Positions 22,474-34,395 of a stretch of 64,000 nucleotides of DNA are shown one piece after another. Below the pieces are notes generated by a model. That model did no database searches. It had not been told where the DNA came from and saw nothing but the letters and a program-made list of their open reading frames with translations. A program made the translations under genes and the position numbers. Within the stretch, counting starts at the first letter, position 1; every line of letters starts with the position of its first letter. The stretch comes from an uncultured Oxalobacter sp. (GTDB taxonomy: Bacteria; Pseudomonadota; Gammaproteobacteria; Burkholderiales; Burkholderiaceae_D), in contig CAKQWF010000004.1 of NCBI GenBank assembly GCA_934277985.1, positions 62,001-126,000 on the forward strand, read 5' to 3'.

Positions 22474-22972
22474 ACATGGTGAACGGTAACGGTTGCAATG
22501 CGAAATCCACATCCACCTGCGACATCGTATGCAACAGCAGATCGAGACTCTCGCCGATTCGTACCAGATCGGCTTGCTCCATTTGTGACAACGCCTCAGG
22601 CAACAAACCTCGTGTCAGATCGGGTGCTTTCATGAGCAACGCACGTCCCTTTTCCGTCAGGGTCAGATTGACGATCCGTTGATCCGTCGTCATCCGCATC
22701 TTGCAAACCATGTCCTTTTTTTCAAGCGCGTCCAGCAAATTGCTGGCCGTCGTTTGATGAATCGCCAGTTTTCTCGCCACTTCACCGACACGCATACCCG
22801 GCACACGCTCGATTTCCTTCATGATCCACAACTGAGCGCCTGACACGCCCAACGATTTTTCGACTCGCTGTGAATATTTCTGTGCTGTACTGACAATGAT
22901 CCTGAATTTCTGGAGAATTTCCAGATAGGAAACACCATCCTTTTCATCTTCCGAACATCCGTTTCCACTCAT
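22472..22972 (-). CDS. MarR family transcriptional regulator
   Basis: I choose the ATG at 22972 (166 residues) because AGGGGG is seven bases upstream; the in-frame ATG at 23020 has no such site. The winged-helix core is typical of MarR: RVEKSLGVSGAQLWIMKEI, MRVGEVARKLAIHQTTASNLLDAL (recognition helix), then the wing with MRMTTDQRIVNLTLTEKG. It is divergent from a ClC channel gene. A perfect palindrome at 23008-23025 lies between them, so it probably represses itself and the channel. The ligand is unknown. Confidence 0.88.
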   Translation of the reverse strand: MSGNGCSEDEKDGVSYLEILQKFRIIVSTAQKYSQRVEKSLGVSGAQLWIMKEIERVPGMRVGEVARKLAIHQTTASNLLDALEKKDMVCKMRMTTDQRIVNLTLTEKGRALLMKAPDLTRGLLPEALSQMEQADLVRIGESLDLLLHTMSQVDVDFALQPLPFTM

Positions 22973-23007
22973 GCCATAGCCCCCTGTCTGCACGATACAA
23001 CTTGAAA

Positions 23008-23025
23008 TATATTTGTTCAAATATA
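23008..23025. promoter_or_regulatory. Palindromic operator between the MarR and ClC genes
   Basis: TATATTTG-TT-CAAATATA is an 18-base perfect palindrome, the size and base composition of many MarR-family sites. It overlaps a TATAAT (23022-23027) that could be the -10 box of the ClC gene. That it is bound by the neighbouring MarR protein is inference. Confidence 0.6.
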
Positions 23026-23058
23026 ATAATACGGATCATCCTTGCAAAAGTACACGTT

Positions 23059-24408
23059 ATGCCATTTTCGCACTTCGAACCCCCACACTTGACCAAACGG
23101 GTCATCGTCAAAAAAACATCACGGTACTGGAAACGGACCTGTGCATGGATTCTGGCTCCGGTACTGATCGGTCTGGTCGGTGTCGGCATGGCGCAAGCCA
23201 GTGATTACGCCTTTGAAATCAACACATGGATCGTCAACCGGATACCATGGGCTTCCATTCTGTACATGCCGGCAGGCTTTGCCCTGATCGCCTATATCGC
23301 CCGACGCTTTTTTCCGGGCACACAAGGCAGCGGCATCCCTCAAACCATCGCCGTCATCGACGATCCGGATCACAAGAAAAAAAGCAACTTGCTCTCCGTC
23401 AAGATACTGGTTGGCAAAATCGCCATGTTGCTGGGCGGGCTGACGATTGGTGCCTCGATCGGACGTGAAGGTCCAACCGTACAGGTCGGCGCATCCATCA
23501 TGCATGCCTTCTATGGTTACGGCACCCTTCGCACCGCAGCACAACGGCGTATGCTGGCATTGTCCGGAGGTGCGGCCGGCATTGCCGCGGCGTTCAACAC
23601 ACCGCTGGCCGGCATCATGTTCGCCATGGAGGAACTGACGAAAAAATACATTTTCAACGCCCACAGCTCCACCTTGCTGACCGTCATTCTTTCCGGCCTG
23701 ATTTCCATGGCGCTTGTCGGCAACTACACTTACTTCGGCTATACCAATGAATCGCTTTCCCTGCTGACCAATATCCCCGCCATTCTCGTATGCGGCATCG
23801 CGGGCGGGCTTACCGGCGGTTTGTTCAGCCTGATCGTCCAAAAAATTTCCGTCACCCCACCCCCCAAAATCCGTAAAGCCATACAGGAACACCCCCTGAT
23901 TTTTGCTGCCATATGCGGTCTGGTCGTTGCCATACTGGGCCTGCTGACAGACGGTCTGGTCTATGGCACAAGCTACCAGCCAACACGCATGACACTGGAA
24001 AGCGACAGCACCTGTCTGGTCTGGTACTATGGTGCCGCCAAATTCATCGCGACACTTGTCTCGACATTGAGCGGCATTCCCGGCGGTCTGTTCGCTCCGA
24101 CCCTCTCCGTAGGTGCCGGTATCGGCGACAATGTCTATGCCCTGTTCCCCAATCTGGCACCGCACGGCGCCATCATCATTCTGGTCATGTCTGCCTATCT
24201 CTCAGGCGTCACGCGTTCTCCGCTGACATCGTTCATCATCACCATGGAAATGACCGGCAGTCACCAGATGCTGCTGGCGTTGATGGCCGTTTCACTGCTG
24301 GCCACGCTAGTATCGAGATATGTAACCCCCGTCCCGCTTTATCATGCGTTGTCACAAAAATTCATCGCGCCGCAAGAATCTCCCACAACGGTGCATTCGA
24401 AATCCTGA
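23059..24408 (+). CDS. ClC family chloride channel/transporter
   Basis: This 449-residue inner-membrane protein (from ATG 23059; the frame is open 19 codons upstream) has about ten hydrophobic segments. The ClC ion-pathway motifs are present: GSGIP at residues 90-94, GREGP at 135-139 with the gating glutamate at 137, and GGLFAPTLSVGAG near the C-terminus. There is no C-terminal CBS domain. Such proteins move Cl- and some exchange it for H+, as in acid resistance. The gene is divergent from a MarR regulator, which suggests it responds to a chemical or acid signal. Confidence 0.92.
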   Translation: MPFSHFEPPHLTKRVIVKKTSRYWKRTCAWILAPVLIGLVGVGMAQASDYAFEINTWIVNRIPWASILYMPAGFALIAYIARRFFPGTQGSGIPQTIAVIDDPDHKKKSNLLSVKILVGKIAMLLGGLTIGASIGREGPTVQVGASIMHAFYGYGTLRTAAQRRMLALSGGAAGIAAAFNTPLAGIMFAMEELTKKYIFNAHSSTLLTVILSGLISMALVGNYTYFGYTNESLSLLTNIPAILVCGIAGGLTGGLFSLIVQKISVTPPPKIRKAIQEHPLIFAAICGLVVAILGLLTDGLVYGTSYQPTRMTLESDSTCLVWYYGAAKFIATLVSTLSGIPGGLFAPTLSVGAGIGDNVYALFPNLAPHGAIIILVMSAYLSGVTRSPLTSFIITMEMTGSHQMLLALMAVSLLATLVSRYVTPVPLYHALSQKFIAPQESPTTVHSKS

Positions 24409-24420
24409 AACATCCTTTTC

Positions 24421-24455
24421 AGCAAAAAAGCCGTGAAAATCACGGCTTTTTTGCT
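24421..24455. terminator. Bidirectional terminator between the ClC gene and fur
   Basis: A 15-bp near-perfect stem (AGCAAAAAAGCCGTG with CACGGCTTTTTTGCT, loop AAAAT) has T runs on both strands. It ends the ClC transcript on the plus strand and fur on the minus strand. Confidence 0.93.
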
Positions 24456-24474
24456 GAAAAACAAATATCATGCA

Positions 24475-24894
24475 TTATTTCTGCCGACACTTGCTGCATC
24501 GCCCGTAGATCGCCAGCGTATGGTCGACGATTTCGAACCCGTTGCGCTTTGCGATTTCACGCTGTCTTTTTTCGATTTCGTCATCATGGAATTCTTCGAC
24601 ATGCCCGCAATCCACACAAACGATATGGTCATGATGCGTTCCCTCGTTGAGCTCGAATACAGCCTTGCCGGTTTCGAAATAATTCCGCGACAATATCCCG
24701 GCCTGTTCGAACTGCGTCAGGACCCGATACACCGTCGCCAGCCCGATTTCCAGCTTGTCGGACAAAAGCAGCCTGTAGACATCCTCGGCGCTCAAATGCC
24801 GCTCGGAATTTTTCTGGAAAATATCGAGAATCTTCAACCGCGGCAACGTAGCCTTGAGCCCCGTTGCCTTCAATTCGACAGGATTATGACTCAT
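24475..24894 (-). CDS. fur: Ferric uptake regulator Fur
   Basis: Fur is a metal-dependent repressor of iron genes. The 139-residue protein has the N-terminal winged helix ([37 protein letters not shown]). The dimerisation domain carries the metal motif [16 protein letters not shown] and a C-terminal CSKC pair. It is divergent from bamE, the classical fur-omlA arrangement of many proteobacteria. The feo operon with its Fur box is 7 kb upstream in the same window. Confidence 0.97.
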   Translation of the reverse strand: MSHNPVELKATGLKATLPRLKILDIFQKNSERHLSAEDVYRLLLSDKLEIGLATVYRVLTQFEQAGILSRNYFETGKAVFELNEGTHHDHIVCVDCGHVEEFHDDEIEKRQREIAKRNGFEIVDHTLAIYGRCSKCRQK

Positions 24895-25004
24895 CGTTTT
24901 GAAAAGTTTGCAAATATCAAAATTGGTTCTTTATTATTATCTGCTTTATCATATAGTGTTTGTGAAATCTGCTCAATAAATTGCTCTTGGGATTCAACTT
25001 CGTG

Positions 25005-26612
25005 ATGCATAAAAAAATGGTCAGCCTGTGGCGATACCTTCGTACACCTGTACTGCTAACATCGGCAACCGTTTTCGTAATCGGTTGCGCTTCAAAAAAC
25101 CCCCTGATAGACGAAGCTGAACCTTCCGAAGACGCTGAAAAAGTCACTGTCGCAACAGAAAAAGCAGAACGTACAACGGATAGCGCACCACCTGCCACCG
25201 ATGCCGGTATCCGCGAAAGCGCGATAAAAACCGAAACCGCCCACGAACCGGATGCCTTGTCCGAACCGGTCGAGACGGAACAGCCGCGATCCGACAGCAT
25301 GGTTACCCCATCACCTGCGACAAAAACCATCCGACAAAACGACGAAATACCGGCAAAACACGATACTCTGCCAAATCCTGTCAAGACGGAACGCATACGT
25401 CATGACAACGCCGTTACCTCATCGCCAGCTGCGGAAACCATCGTGCAAGACAACAAAACGCAAGGTGAGTCCGACGCCATGGCCGAGCTGCCCGTAACAG
25501 AACAACCACGGCGTCCAACCGTCATCGAGCCGATGCCCGCCATGCAGACTGGCGAAACCCATGCGGAAACCGATCTGAACGCCAAACCGACCGGTTTTAA
25601 GAAATGGCTGAGCATATTCACGCCATACAAACTCAATATCCAGCAAGGCAATTTCGTATCATCTGAAATGCTTTCCAGAGTGCAGTACGGCATGACCAAG
25701 GAACAAGTACGTTTCGTACTGGGCACTCCCTTGCTGATGGACATGTTCCATGCCAACCGTTGGGATTATCTGTTCCGGCTGCAAAAACCGAACGGCGCCA
25801 CGACCACCAACCGCGTCACCATCTTCTTCAGCGGCAATCTGGTCGACCGCATCGTCAGCGACAAGCTCCCGAACGAAAAAGAATACCTGATGCACATCAC
25901 GTCCGACGACGAAGCATCGGACAAAACGAGGAAAGACATCGATTCCGAAACAACAGCGCAGGAAACGGCAGAAACGACGGCAACCTCCACGCCAGAGTCC
26001 GCTGACGCATCCACTGCTGCCGTTGCCGACGAAAGCCATGCGGAAACGGCTGACGATATGTCATCGGCGCCATCTTCCGAACCGGCTGCGACAGAACATC
26101 GAGAAACACGGGAGCCATCTGACGATACTGCGGTGTCAGGCAAAGACGATTCGGATGACAGGAATCGTGCGGCGCAGGCAGCACCGGTTACCGCCACACA
26201 ACCATCACTTCGCCCGTCAGGCGCCATTCGCTTGCCCAGAGCCTCAAGCACGCCTGAACCGGCCCGTGTTCAGCAACCGCGCACCGCACCGGTACGCGAG
26301 CAGACACCTGCAACACGCGCTCCGGACACGACAAGGACAGCGCCAGCACCTGTCACACTGCCATCACCGGAACCGGTTCGTGCACCTGAGCCGGTCAGCA
26401 CGTCCGAACCGGTACGTGCGACCGAGCCGACAAGTCAGCCCAAACGTATCGTGCGCCCGCTTCCGCGACCGCCCGTCCAGGCAGATTACGAAGATGAAGA
26501 AGAAACGTCCTCCGGAAACATCGGTGCCTTCGAACCTATCAGCACACCGAACCGTGCCGGCAGAATGCTTCCGCACTCACCGAATGATGAATTGATCGGA
26601 AATATCCAATGA
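25005..26612 (+). CDS. bamE: BamE/OmlA/SmpA-domain lipoprotein with very long disordered extensions
   Basis: BamE is a lipoprotein of the BAM complex that inserts outer-membrane proteins. From ATG 25005 the protein has 535 residues, against about 110-180 for usual BamE. The lipobox is VIGC with Cys28. The BamE domain covers only about residues 208-292 ([39 protein letters not shown]). Between Cys28 and the domain lie about 180 residues rich in Thr, Glu, Ala and Pro. After it come about 240 more of the same kind, with EPVRA/EPVST-type repeats. It is divergent from fur and overlaps dapB by four bases, the standard OmlA context, so the identity is firm and the extensions are the oddity. Confidence 0.88.
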   Translation: MHKKMVSLWRYLRTPVLLTSATVFVIGCASKNPLIDEAEPSEDAEKVTVATEKAERTTDSAPPATDAGIRESAIKTETAHEPDALSEPVETEQPRSDSMVTPSPATKTIRQNDEIPAKHDTLPNPVKTERIRHDNAVTSSPAAETIVQDNKTQGESDAMAELPVTEQPRRPTVIEPMPAMQTGETHAETDLNAKPTGFKKWLSIFTPYKLNIQQGNFVSSEMLSRVQYGMTKEQVRFVLGTPLLMDMFHANRWDYLFRLQKPNGATTTNRVTIFFSGNLVDRIVSDKLPNEKEYLMHITSDDEASDKTRKDIDSETTAQETAETTATSTPESADASTAAVADESHAETADDMSSAPSSEPAATEHRETREPSDDTAVSGKDDSDDRNRAAQAAPVTATQPSLRPSGAIRLPRASSTPEPARVQQPRTAPVREQTPATRAPDTTRTAPAPVTLPSPEPVRAPEPVSTSEPVRATEPTSQPKRIVRPLPRPPVQADYEDEEETSSGNIGAFEPISTPNRAGRMLPHSPNDELIGNIQ

Positions 26613-27415
26613 ACAAAATGAAAATAGCAATTGCAGGAGCCAATGGCCGTATGGGCCGCATGTTGATCGAAGCCGTCTTGCGCGCTGACGATGCCATCCT
26701 GACCGGCGCGCTCGATGTCGCGAATGCGCCGGGAATCGGGAACGATGCCGGACTTTTCCTCGGAGAAACCACAGGCGTTCGCATCGAGTCGGACATGGAA
26801 AAGGCATTTGGGGATGCCGAATATGTCATCGACTTCACCCGTCCGGAAGGAACACTCGAACACCTTGCCTATTGCGCAAGACACAACATCAAAATGATCA
26901 TCGGCACGACCGGCTTCGACGAAAACGGCAAAAAGGCCATCGAGGAAGCGGCCAAAACCATTCCTGTCGTGTTCGCGCCCAACATGAGCGTCGGTGTCAA
27001 CGTCACCATGAAACTGATCGAAATCGCCGCAAAAAATTTCGCCGAAGGTTACGACATCGAGGTCATCGAAGCGCACCACCGTCATAAAGTGGATGCGCCG
27101 TCCGGAACAGCGCTCAAGATGGGCGAAGTCATCGCCAATGCCATCGGACGCAACCTTCAGGAATGTGCGGTCTATTCCCGCGAAGGCATCACCGGTGAAC
27201 GCGACCCGTCGACCATCGGATTTTCGACGATCCGTGGCGGCGATATCGTCGGCGATCACACCGTCCTGTTCGCAGGCACGGGCGAACGGATAGAAATCAC
27301 GCACAAGTCGGCCAGCCGTGCCACATATGCACAAGGCAGTCTGCGTGCGGCCCGTTTTCTGGCTGACAAATCCAGCGGTCTTTTCGACATGCAGGACGTT
27401 CTGCATCTGAAATAA
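26609..27415 (+). CDS. dapB: 4-hydroxy-tetrahydrodipicolinate reductase
   Basis: DapB catalyses the NAD(P)H-dependent reduction step towards diaminopimelate and lysine. The 268-residue sequence has the dinucleotide-binding GANGRMGR at residues 8-15. It also has the catalytic-region motif [13 protein letters not shown] and the C-terminal [17 protein letters not shown] block. Its ATG overlaps the bamE stop (ATGA), so the two are coupled. An 8-bp inverted repeat (CCGTGCCG/CGGCACGG, 27427-27454) follows but lacks a T run. Confidence 0.97.
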   Translation: MNKMKIAIAGANGRMGRMLIEAVLRADDAILTGALDVANAPGIGNDAGLFLGETTGVRIESDMEKAFGDAEYVIDFTRPEGTLEHLAYCARHNIKMIIGTTGFDENGKKAIEEAAKTIPVVFAPNMSVGVNVTMKLIEIAAKNFAEGYDIEVIEAHHRHKVDAPSGTALKMGEVIANAIGRNLQECAVYSREGITGERDPSTIGFSTIRGGDIVGDHTVLFAGTGERIEITHKSASRATYAQGSLRAARFLADKSSGLFDMQDVLHLK

Positions 27416-27531
27416 TCACCCGTATACCGTGCCGGCACACATGATTCGGCACGGCTCATGAATACGCCATCCCCACGTGGTCGTATTATCATAACGACAC
27501 CGTACCGAACCGAACAACCTTATTTGTGTAG

Positions 27532-30177
<2,646 letters not shown>

Positions 30178-30195
30178 TATCCCGCAGGACTGTCT

Positions 30196-30765
30196 ATGAA
30201 AAAAGCCTTCATGAAACCGGTTTCCCTGCTTTGCAGGATCGCCATCGCCGCAACAGCCATATTCCTGGTTTCATGCGGCTTTCATTTGCGTGGCAATTAC
30301 GACTTTCCGTTTTCCACACTGTATATTGACTTTCCTGCCAATTCGCATACTGCCAGTGTCCTGAAACGGCAAATCCAGGGAATGAACGCCACCCGTATCG
30401 TCAACAGTCCCCAGGAAGCCGAAGTCATCCTGTCCGCCATTTCGGAAAAAAACCGCAGGGAAATCCTGACTTACAACGTACAGGGACGTGTACGCGAATA
30501 TTCCCTGCATTACGACCTGGAATACATGATCAAGACAGCCCATGGAAAAGTACTGCTCGCTCCCACCAAAGTCACGCTTCGCAGAACCATGACCTACGAC
30601 GACTCGGAAGCGTTGTCCAAGGAAAACGAGGCAATTTTGCTGTACAAGGACATGCAATCGGATATGGCGCAACGTCTGCTCCGTCGGCTGGCAAGCATCG
30701 ACATGACCGGTGCGGACAATACCACCGATTCCGGGGACAACGCCTACGGTACGGAACGCCCCTGA
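30196..30765 (+). CDS. lptE: LPS assembly lipoprotein LptE
   Basis: LptE plugs the LptD barrel that delivers lipopolysaccharide to the outer leaflet. This 189-residue lipoprotein has a signal peptide ending in LVSC (Cys27) followed by GFHLRGNYDFPF, the family hallmark (CGFHLRG). A polar, weakly conserved C-terminus of about 25 residues follows the domain. It lies 18 bases after leuS and 12 before holA, the standard leuS-lptE-holA order. Confidence 0.95.
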   Translation: MKKAFMKPVSLLCRIAIAATAIFLVSCGFHLRGNYDFPFSTLYIDFPANSHTASVLKRQIQGMNATRIVNSPQEAEVILSAISEKNRREILTYNVQGRVREYSLHYDLEYMIKTAHGKVLLAPTKVTLRRTMTYDDSEALSKENEAILLYKDMQSDMAQRLLRRLASIDMTGADNTTDSGDNAYGTERP

Positions 30766-30777
30766 CGACCTGAATGT

Positions 30778-31794
30778 ATGCTGCTCAAATATGAAACGCT
30801 CGAATCCCATCTGGATCAGGAATTGGCTCCGCTGTATATCCTGACGGGCGATGAACCTCTGTTGTTACTGGAATCAGCCGACCAGATCCGTCAGGCTGCA
30901 CGCCGCCAGCATGTCATTGAACGTGAAGTCATGACCGTTGAACGCGGATTCAAATGGGGACAACTGCACGCAGCCAACAATGCCATGTCACTGTTCGGTG
31001 ATCGAAAATTCATCGAATTGCGCATACCCGGGGGCAAACCCGGCAAGGAAGGCAGTCAGGCCCTGCAGGAATATGTCGCCGCACGGCACACGGACAATAT
31101 CACGCTGATCACCCTGCCCAGACTCGACATGGCGACCCGGAAATCCGCATGGGTGACTGCACTGCAAAAAAACGGCATCTATATCGAAATTCCGACCATC
31201 GATCTTTCACGCCTTGGAAACTGGATCATTGCACGACTCAAAAAACAGCACCAGAGTGCCAGTCGGCAATGCATCGATTTTTTGATGGAGCGCGTCGAAG
31301 GCAATCTGCTGGCCGCGCATCAGGAAATCCTGAAACTCGGTCTGTTGTATCCGGAAGGCGAGCTGGACTTCGAACAAGTCCGCCAGTCGGTTCTCAACGT
31401 CGCGCGCTACGACATCTTCAAACTGAACGAAGCCATGCTCAGCGGCAACCGGAGCCGTTTCATCCGGATGATGGAAGGACTGAAAGGCGAAGGCGAACCG
31501 CTGCCGCTCATACTCTGGACATTCACCGAAGAAATACGGACGTTGCTCAAATGCAAGATCGCACTTGAAAACGGACAATCCTTTTCCGGCATCGCCAAAA
31601 CGCTCCGCCTGTGGGGTCCCAGAGAACGTCTGATGCAAGCGGCTGTAAACCGTCTTGACAAACAGGATATCCGTACCGCCTTGCAACAAACAGCACAAAT
31701 CGACCGGATCATCAAGGGATTGCATTCGGCGTCATGGATGGACGATGCATGGGATGCTCTGACACAACTGGGCTTGTCACTGGCACACCCTTGA
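30778..31794 (+). CDS. holA: DNA polymerase III subunit delta
   Basis: HolA is the clamp-loader subunit that opens the beta clamp. The 338 residues fit the family: an N-terminal AAA-like domain (LAPLYILTGDEPLLLLESADQIR), GDRKFIELRIPGGKPGKEG, and the C-terminal collar region (LILWTFTEEIRTLL). A true P-loop is absent, as expected for delta. It follows lptE by 12 bases. Confidence 0.95.
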   Translation: MLLKYETLESHLDQELAPLYILTGDEPLLLLESADQIRQAARRQHVIEREVMTVERGFKWGQLHAANNAMSLFGDRKFIELRIPGGKPGKEGSQALQEYVAARHTDNITLITLPRLDMATRKSAWVTALQKNGIYIEIPTIDLSRLGNWIIARLKKQHQSASRQCIDFLMERVEGNLLAAHQEILKLGLLYPEGELDFEQVRQSVLNVARYDIFKLNEAMLSGNRSRFIRMMEGLKGEGEPLPLILWTFTEEIRTLLKCKIALENGQSFSGIAKTLRLWGPRERLMQAAVNRLDKQDIRTALQQTAQIDRIIKGLHSASWMDDAWDALTQLGLSLAHP

Positions 31795-31852
31795 ACGGAT
31801 ACCCGCTCGATGGTAACGTTATTTTTTCCAGCCACCAACCATATACGCGACA

Positions 31853-33118
31853 ATGGACATTAAAAGTTACATGACCCGGATCGGGCAACAGGCCCGCAAA
31901 GCCGCCAGCGAAATGGCCAGGGCGGACACCGACACCAAAAACCGCGCTTTGCGATATATCGCCGAAGCGATTCGTCGTGATGTCGCACAACTGCGCGCCG
32001 CCAATCAAAAAGATCTCGACATCGCCGCAGAGAACGGTCTGGAACCGGCACTGCTGGATCGTCTGACCCTCTCGGAAAAAGCCATCGAAACCATGGCTGC
32101 CGGGCTGGAACAAATCGCTTCCCTTTCCGATCCTATCGGCGAAATCACCGATCTTCGCTTGCGTCCGTCTGGCATACAAGTAGGCCAGATGCGTGTACCC
32201 CTTGGCGTCATCGGCATCATTTACGAAGCACGTCCCAACGTGACCGTCGATGCCGCAGGCCTGTGCATCAAAAGCGGTAATGCCACCATCCTGCGCGGTG
32301 GTTCCGAAGCCATTCATTGCAATCAGGTACTGGCATCGCTCGTGCGTGAAGGCCTGAAGCACGCCGGTTTGCCGGAACAGGCCGTACAAGTGATCGAAAC
32401 AACCGACCGTGCCGCCGTCGGCGAGCTTATCACCATGACCGAATACGTCGATGTCATCGTACCACGCGGAGGCAAAGGCCTGATCGAACGGCTCATGCGC
32501 GAATCGAAAATCCCCATGATCAAGCATCTGGACGGCATCTGCCACATCTACATCGACGATTGCGCGGATCTTGAAAAAGCCGCCGAAATCGCCTTCAACG
32601 CGAAATGCCAGCGCTACGGGACCTGCAATACAATGGAAACGCTTCTGGTTTCCAAAAACGTGGCACTGGAAGCCTTGTCCATGCTGGCAAAACGATACCA
32701 TGACGAAGAAGTCGAATTGAGATGCGATGAAAAGGCATACGAAATTCTTTACGATTACCCCTATCTGGCACGCGCAACCGAAGCCGACTGGGAAACCGAA
32801 TATCTGGCACCGATCCTGTCTGTTCGTATCGTCAACAACCTCGACGAAGCGATAGGCCATATCAATCGTTATTCATCCAAACATACCGATGCAATCATAA
32901 CGGAAAACTACAGTCACGCCCTCCGTTTTCTGCGGGAAGTCGATTCGTCCTCTGTCATGGTCAATGCGTCAACCCGCTTCGCAGACGGTTTCGAATATGG
33001 TCTGGGGGCGGAAATAGGCATTTCGAACGACAAGTTGCATGCGCGTGGTCCCGTCGGTCTCGAAGGACTGACTTCCATGAAATATGTCGTACTGGGACAT
33101 GGCGAAATCCGGAAATAA
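31853..33118 (+). CDS. proA: Gamma-glutamyl phosphate reductase
   Basis: ProA reduces gamma-glutamyl phosphate to glutamate semialdehyde in proline synthesis. The 421-residue protein is an aldehyde-dehydrogenase fold enzyme. Its catalytic cysteine lies in [11 protein letters not shown]. The cofactor-binding segments [15 protein letters not shown] and [12 protein letters not shown] are clear. It starts 58 bases after holA. proB is not in the window, so the two proline genes are not adjacent. Confidence 0.97.
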   Translation: MDIKSYMTRIGQQARKAASEMARADTDTKNRALRYIAEAIRRDVAQLRAANQKDLDIAAENGLEPALLDRLTLSEKAIETMAAGLEQIASLSDPIGEITDLRLRPSGIQVGQMRVPLGVIGIIYEARPNVTVDAAGLCIKSGNATILRGGSEAIHCNQVLASLVREGLKHAGLPEQAVQVIETTDRAAVGELITMTEYVDVIVPRGGKGLIERLMRESKIPMIKHLDGICHIYIDDCADLEKAAEIAFNAKCQRYGTCNTMETLLVSKNVALEALSMLAKRYHDEEVELRCDEKAYEILYDYPYLARATEADWETEYLAPILSVRIVNNLDEAIGHINRYSSKHTDAIITENYSHALRFLREVDSSSVMVNASTRFADGFEYGLGAEIGISNDKLHARGPVGLEGLTSMKYVVLGHGEIRK

Positions 33119-33147
33119 TCCATCCACACGGTCAACAGGTAACCGAT

Positions 33148-34395
33148 ATGCCGACAATCCATTCCTATTTTTGCCCTTGTCCGCGAGGACTTGAGGCCGC
33201 CCTTGCCGAAGAACTGCAGGAAATCGCCGGCAAAAGCGATACGCTCCATATTCACCAGACCATTCCGGGCGGCGTCCACTGTTCCGGCATGCAGCATGAC
33301 GGCTGGCTGATCAACCTGTATTCGCGCATTGCATCGCGCGTCTTGCAACGTGTCGCACAGTCATCCTATCGCCATGAGGAAGACATATACCGTCTGGCTG
33401 TCAAACAACCATGGGAAACATGGTTCGGTGTGGAAAACACGATCCGTATCGATATCACCGCAATCCGTTCCCCACTGAAAAGTCTGAACTTCACCACCCT
33501 GCGCATCAAGGACAGTGTTGTGGACCGTTTCAGGAGTTTTACCCGCTCCCGACCTTCCGTCAACACTCATACACCCGATATCCGTATCGCCGCTTTTCTG
33601 GACGCGCACAACGTCACCCTGTATCTGGATACTTCCGGCGAAGCCCTGTTCAAACGCGGATGGCGTCATGAAACAGGTGATGCACCACTGCGTGAAAACC
33701 TTGCCGCCGGACTGCTGAGAACCGCAGGCTGGAAACCCGGCATCCCGCTACTGGACCCCATGTGCGGATCGGGCACCATTCTGATAGAAGCGGCACAAAT
33801 CATGCTGGGCATCCCCCCCGGACTCAACCGCACCTTCTCGTTTGAAAAATTCACCGGGTTCGATCGTGAAAAATGGCAGGCCATGAAATCGGCAGTTCGC
33901 CTCAACCCGGCACCGATGGAACCGTCGATCTTCGGCAGCGACATCTCCGGCGACATGCTGGACATGACCCGCCACAACCTGAAAGCGGCCGGCATCACTT
34001 TCGATATTCCGCTTCACCAGATCGAAGCGCAGGAAATCCGTCTGCCGACCGAAAAATCCGGCATCATCCTGACCAATCCGCCATACGGCGAACGTATCGG
34101 CGTGCGTGGCAACCGCAATCTGGAAGAAAACGAGAGAGCCATCCGTTTCTACCAGGCATTCGGAACCACCCTCAAACAGCGTTTTCCGGGCTGGACCGTT
34201 TTCCTGTTTACCGCCGATTTCAACGTTCCGAGACTGCTTCGCCTGAAAGAATCACGCAAAACACCTTTTTACAACGGCCCGATCGAATGCCGTCTGTTCC
34301 GTTTCGATATGGTTGCAGGCTCCAACCGTACCCGCAAACCGGCCACATTCCGTATCGCTCGTCCTGCGCCATCCGCCGGAGAAACGCAAAATTGA
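33148..34395 (+). CDS. THUMP-domain 23S rRNA guanine-N2 methyltransferase (RlmL/YcbY N-terminal type)
   Basis: This 415-residue enzyme has an N-terminal THUMP RNA-binding domain (residues about 40-160) and a Rossmann methyltransferase domain. The SAM site DPMCGSGTILIEAA and the catalytic NPPYGER are clear. It corresponds to the N-terminal half of E. coli RlmL, which makes m2G2445 in 23S rRNA, without the RlmK half. Its stop codon overlaps the TTG start of pabAB (TTGA). Confidence 0.9.
   Translation: MPTIHSYFCPCPRGLEAALAEELQEIAGKSDTLHIHQTIPGGVHCSGMQHDGWLINLYSRIASRVLQRVAQSSYRHEEDIYRLAVKQPWETWFGVENTIRIDITAIRSPLKSLNFTTLRIKDSVVDRFRSFTRSRPSVNTHTPDIRIAAFLDAHNVTLYLDTSGEALFKRGWRHETGDAPLRENLAAGLLRTAGWKPGIPLLDPMCGSGTILIEAAQIMLGIPPGLNRTFSFEKFTGFDREKWQAMKSAVRLNPAPMEPSIFGSDISGDMLDMTRHNLKAAGITFDIPLHQIEAQEIRLPTEKSGIILTNPPYGERIGVRGNRNLEENERAIRFYQAFGTTLKQRFPGWTVFLFTADFNVPRLLRLKESRKTPFYNGPIECRLFRFDMVAGSNRTRKPATFRIARPAPSAGETQN

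Noticed and set aside
26220..26480. Pro/Glu-rich repeats in the BamE tail considered as a CRISPR-like or tandem DNA repeat
   Set aside because: The repeat is short, imperfect and in frame within a coding region; it is a protein-level low-complexity tail.
27427..27454. 8-bp inverted repeat between dapB and leuS as a terminator
   Set aside because: The 12-base loop and the lack of a T run make termination unlikely; left as a weak structure mentioned under dapB.
33873..34391. Open frame upstream of pabAB inside the methyltransferase gene
   Set aside because: PabA homology starts exactly at the TTG (34392). The upstream part is an alternative frame of the methyltransferase gene and has no domain.
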